Source: Phycisphaerales bacterium
GTDB lineage: Bacteria; Planctomycetota; Phycisphaerae; Sedimentisphaerales; Anaerohalosphaeraceae
Length of the DNA stretch: 7,434 nucleotides
Direction of reading: 5' to 3'
Assembly: GCA_011048645.1 (NCBI GenBank)
Contig: DSDR01000173.1
Coordinates: 1-7,434, forward strand
In this document: positions 6,041 to 7,434 of the stretch, one piece after another
How positions within the stretch are numbered: the stretch's first letter is position 1
Layout of the letters: the number at the start of each line of letters is the position of its first letter
Notes under the pieces: model-generated
What the model was told of the DNA's origin: nothing
Database searches by the model: none
The model's input: the letters and a program-made list of their open reading frames with translations, nothing else
Position numbers and translations under genes: made by a program

Positions 6041-6231
6041 GTGAATAAACTTGTCTTGAATTGGAATAGGGAGGGGAGGTTTTTTTGAAATAAAAGTAAG
6101 ACTACAAAAGTCCTATTTTGTGAATACCCACACAGTTGAAAGGGTATGATCATGAGCTAAACACTGACAATCAGCGGGGGGTGAACGGAAAACAAAAAAA
6201 GAGGTATTTCAGATTTTGAAAGGGAGAAACG

Positions 6232-7434
6232 ATGGGTACACAAAAAGTCCATTTCTTAAAAAGAATTGTCCTTTCTTTGGTTTTCAGTGGTTTGTTGACG
6301 GTTTTTCTGGCGCCGGCAACAGCCCAGGAATCGGACGGCCAGGAATGGGTGATCCTGCCGGTCATAGTCAATGTGGTTGACGACAGCGATGCGAGCAAGC
6401 TGGACGATGCCATCAAAGTGGCCAATGAGATATTCAAACAGGCCAACATCCGCCTGGTCGTGAAAAAAACCAACCAAAATGTCGAAATCGGGGATAAAGA
6501 CGGCGAGCTGACTGAAAAAGAAGGAGACCAGGCGCTTCGGGACGGCCAAAGGGAGATCAAAAACACGTTTCAGGACGAGGACGGCAAGTGGGACGGTACA
6601 GGACTGAAAATCACCCTGGCCGACGACTGCTGGGTCGAAGAGCCGAACACGATTGGCTGGGCCGTGCATCGCAAGCCGGTCGTGGTGGTCGAATCGGCTG
6701 ACGCCAATTCCGTCGGCAGTACGATTGTTCACGAATTGATCCATGTTTTAACGGTAACCGAGCACCGCGACGACCCCAATGACGTGATGTACCCCACCGA
6801 CGAAGGGGGGACCCTGATCGATCCCAATGACATCAAAGAAATCTTCCCCGAAGCCAAAAAACGCGGCACAGCCTTCAGGCTGCCGCGGTTGCCCGCTTTC
6901 AGAGGATGGCGATTTTCGCCGTTTTTTCTCAGCTTCAGCACGAACCTGCGCGGTGCGACGCTGGATGACTTTGATGATGTGCTGATAGAAGGTCAGTTGC
7001 CCCCCGATGCCCCGACGGCGGCCTATGCCGATATTCGCGAAGTCTCTTTCTTTGCCGAAAATCCCTTTATGCCGGGGGCCGTGGGACGACTGGAAATCCA
7101 TCGCGGGGCGGTTTTTCCGGAGTTTGCCGTCGATTCTTTCTTCGAGATTTATTTTGATGTCTATCCGATGTTTCCCGGCCCTGATTTGCTGATTCAGGCA
7201 CAGGTATGGGCCGAGGGATTCGGTGACGCCGTCGCGATTGACCTTCAAAGCGGCGAAGTATGGACGCTGCCGGAGTCGGTGAGAGTCCACACCAACGACA
7301 AATTTGATGGTCCGGTACCCATTCCCTATGACCATACGGTGGAACTATTGATCCCCGTCGAGTTGCTTCAGTTGAATCTTCGCTCGGCTACCCCTGTTTT
7401 GTGTCAGATCAACAGCTTCAATGAGGATCATCGG
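6232..7434 (+). CDS. Secreted zincin/matrixin-like metalloprotease domain protein (3' truncated)
   Basis: The frame stays open for 401 codons to the right edge, so the C terminus is missing. Residues 1-31 form a signal peptide: basic start, hydrophobic core, then PATA before Q32. Residues about 37-190 look like a small metzincin-type catalytic domain. HELIH at 167-171 is an HExxH zinc site with E168 as general base, H178 is a plausible third ligand, and DVMYP (184-188) resembles the Met-turn of matrixins. The usual metzincin glycine after HExxH is absent (T174) and the third histidine is one residue later than in HExxHxxGxxH. The rest (about 230-401) is acidic and aromatic, apparently beta-rich, and unrecognised; it may be an accessory or binding domain. 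The start is fixed by an in-frame stop just upstream (TGA, 6217-6219) and AGGGAG at 6221-6226. The substrate is unknown. It is transcribed alone, divergent from nrfHA. Confidence 0.8.
   Translation, partial: MGTQKVHFLKRIVLSLVFSGLLTVFLAPATAQESDGQEWVILPVIVNVVDDSDASKLDDAIKVANEIFKQANIRLVVKKTNQNVEIGDKDGELTEKEGDQALRDGQREIKNTFQDEDGKWDGTGLKITLADDCWVEEPNTIGWAVHRKPVVVVESADANSVGSTIVHELIHVLTVTEHRDDPNDVMYPTDEGGTLIDPNDIKEIFPEAKKRGTAFRLPRLPAFRGWRFSPFFLSFSTNLRGATLDDFDDVLIEGQLPPDAPTAAYADIREVSFFAENPFMPGAVGRLEIHRGAVFPEFAVDSFFEIYFDVYPMFPGPDLLIQAQVWAEGFGDAVAIDLQSGEVWTLPESVRVHTNDKFDGPVPIPYDHTVELLIPVELLQLNLRSATPVLCQINSFNEDHR

Larger units (their letters stand above)
5858..6231. other. AT-rich divergent intergenic region
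   Basis: These 374 bases separate the divergent nrfHA operon and the secreted-protein gene. The left part holds the candidate nrfH promoter and long A/T runs (for example 5986-5995). The middle holds the rightward promoter and a direct repeat. The right 200 bases would be the leader of the rightward mRNA. The leader contains a purine tract (6063-6079) and a weak 6-bp stem, AATAGG (6065-6070) with CCTATT (6112-6117), but no riboswitch or terminator I can recognise. No supported ORF was found. Confidence 0.6.

Noticed and set aside
6256..7335. Minus-strand open frames (6256-6744 and 6748-7335) opposite the secreted-protein gene.
   Set aside because: The + strand frame encodes a signal peptide, HExxH motif and ribosome binding site, whereas the minus frames show no motif.

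Overview
The window looks like a chromosomal piece of an anaerobic or facultatively anaerobic Gram-negative-type bacterium. Evidence is a respiratory nitrite-to-ammonia reductase with its membrane quinol dehydrogenase, an oxygen-sensitive type of Fe-S hydro-lyase subunit, and a secreted putative metalloprotease. The EF-G-like protein and the overall style fit the Planctomycetes/PVC neighbourhood (Phycisphaerae-like), but that is a guess from memory of the families. No rRNA, tRNA or phylogenetic marker settles it. No CRISPR array, insertion sequence, tRNA or rRNA gene was seen.

Layout, left to right. (1) 82-648 (+): a small, AT-rich, membrane-anchored protein of unknown function. (2) 649-1036: a gene-free stretch with a G-quadruplex motif just after that gene. 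It also holds a promoter-like TATAAT box followed by interleaved inverted repeats and two 14-codon ORFs with Shine-Dalgarno-like sequences, and finally the terminator of the next gene. (3) 1037-3073 (-): an EF-G-family translational GTPase with altered G motifs, starting at GTG with its own consensus-like promoter. (4) 3292-3822 (+): the beta subunit of a two-subunit class I fumarase/tartrate dehydratase, without its alpha partner in the window. (5) 3853-5292 and 5297-5857 (-): nrfA and nrfH, a tight two-gene operon. Its best promoter would start the mRNA at, or almost at, the nrfH start codon. (6) 5858-6231: an AT-rich divergent intergenic region with a consensus-like promoter overlapped by a 10-bp direct repeat. 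(7) 6232-7434 (+): a secreted zincin/matrixin-like protein that runs off the right edge.

How the genes work together: NrfH is a membrane tetraheme quinol dehydrogenase that passes electrons to pentaheme NrfA, which reduces nitrite to ammonium on the outer face of the cytoplasmic membrane. This is the only clear functional unit. The fumarase subunit would fit an anaerobic central metabolism but is convergent with nrfA and not co-transcribed with it. The EF-G-like gene, the secreted protease-like gene and the left-hand membrane protein are single transcription units with no evident link to each other.

The least explained parts are the 757-960 structured intergenic segment and the unusual zinc-binding motif of the secreted protein. 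Both are single-sequence observations that need comparative data.
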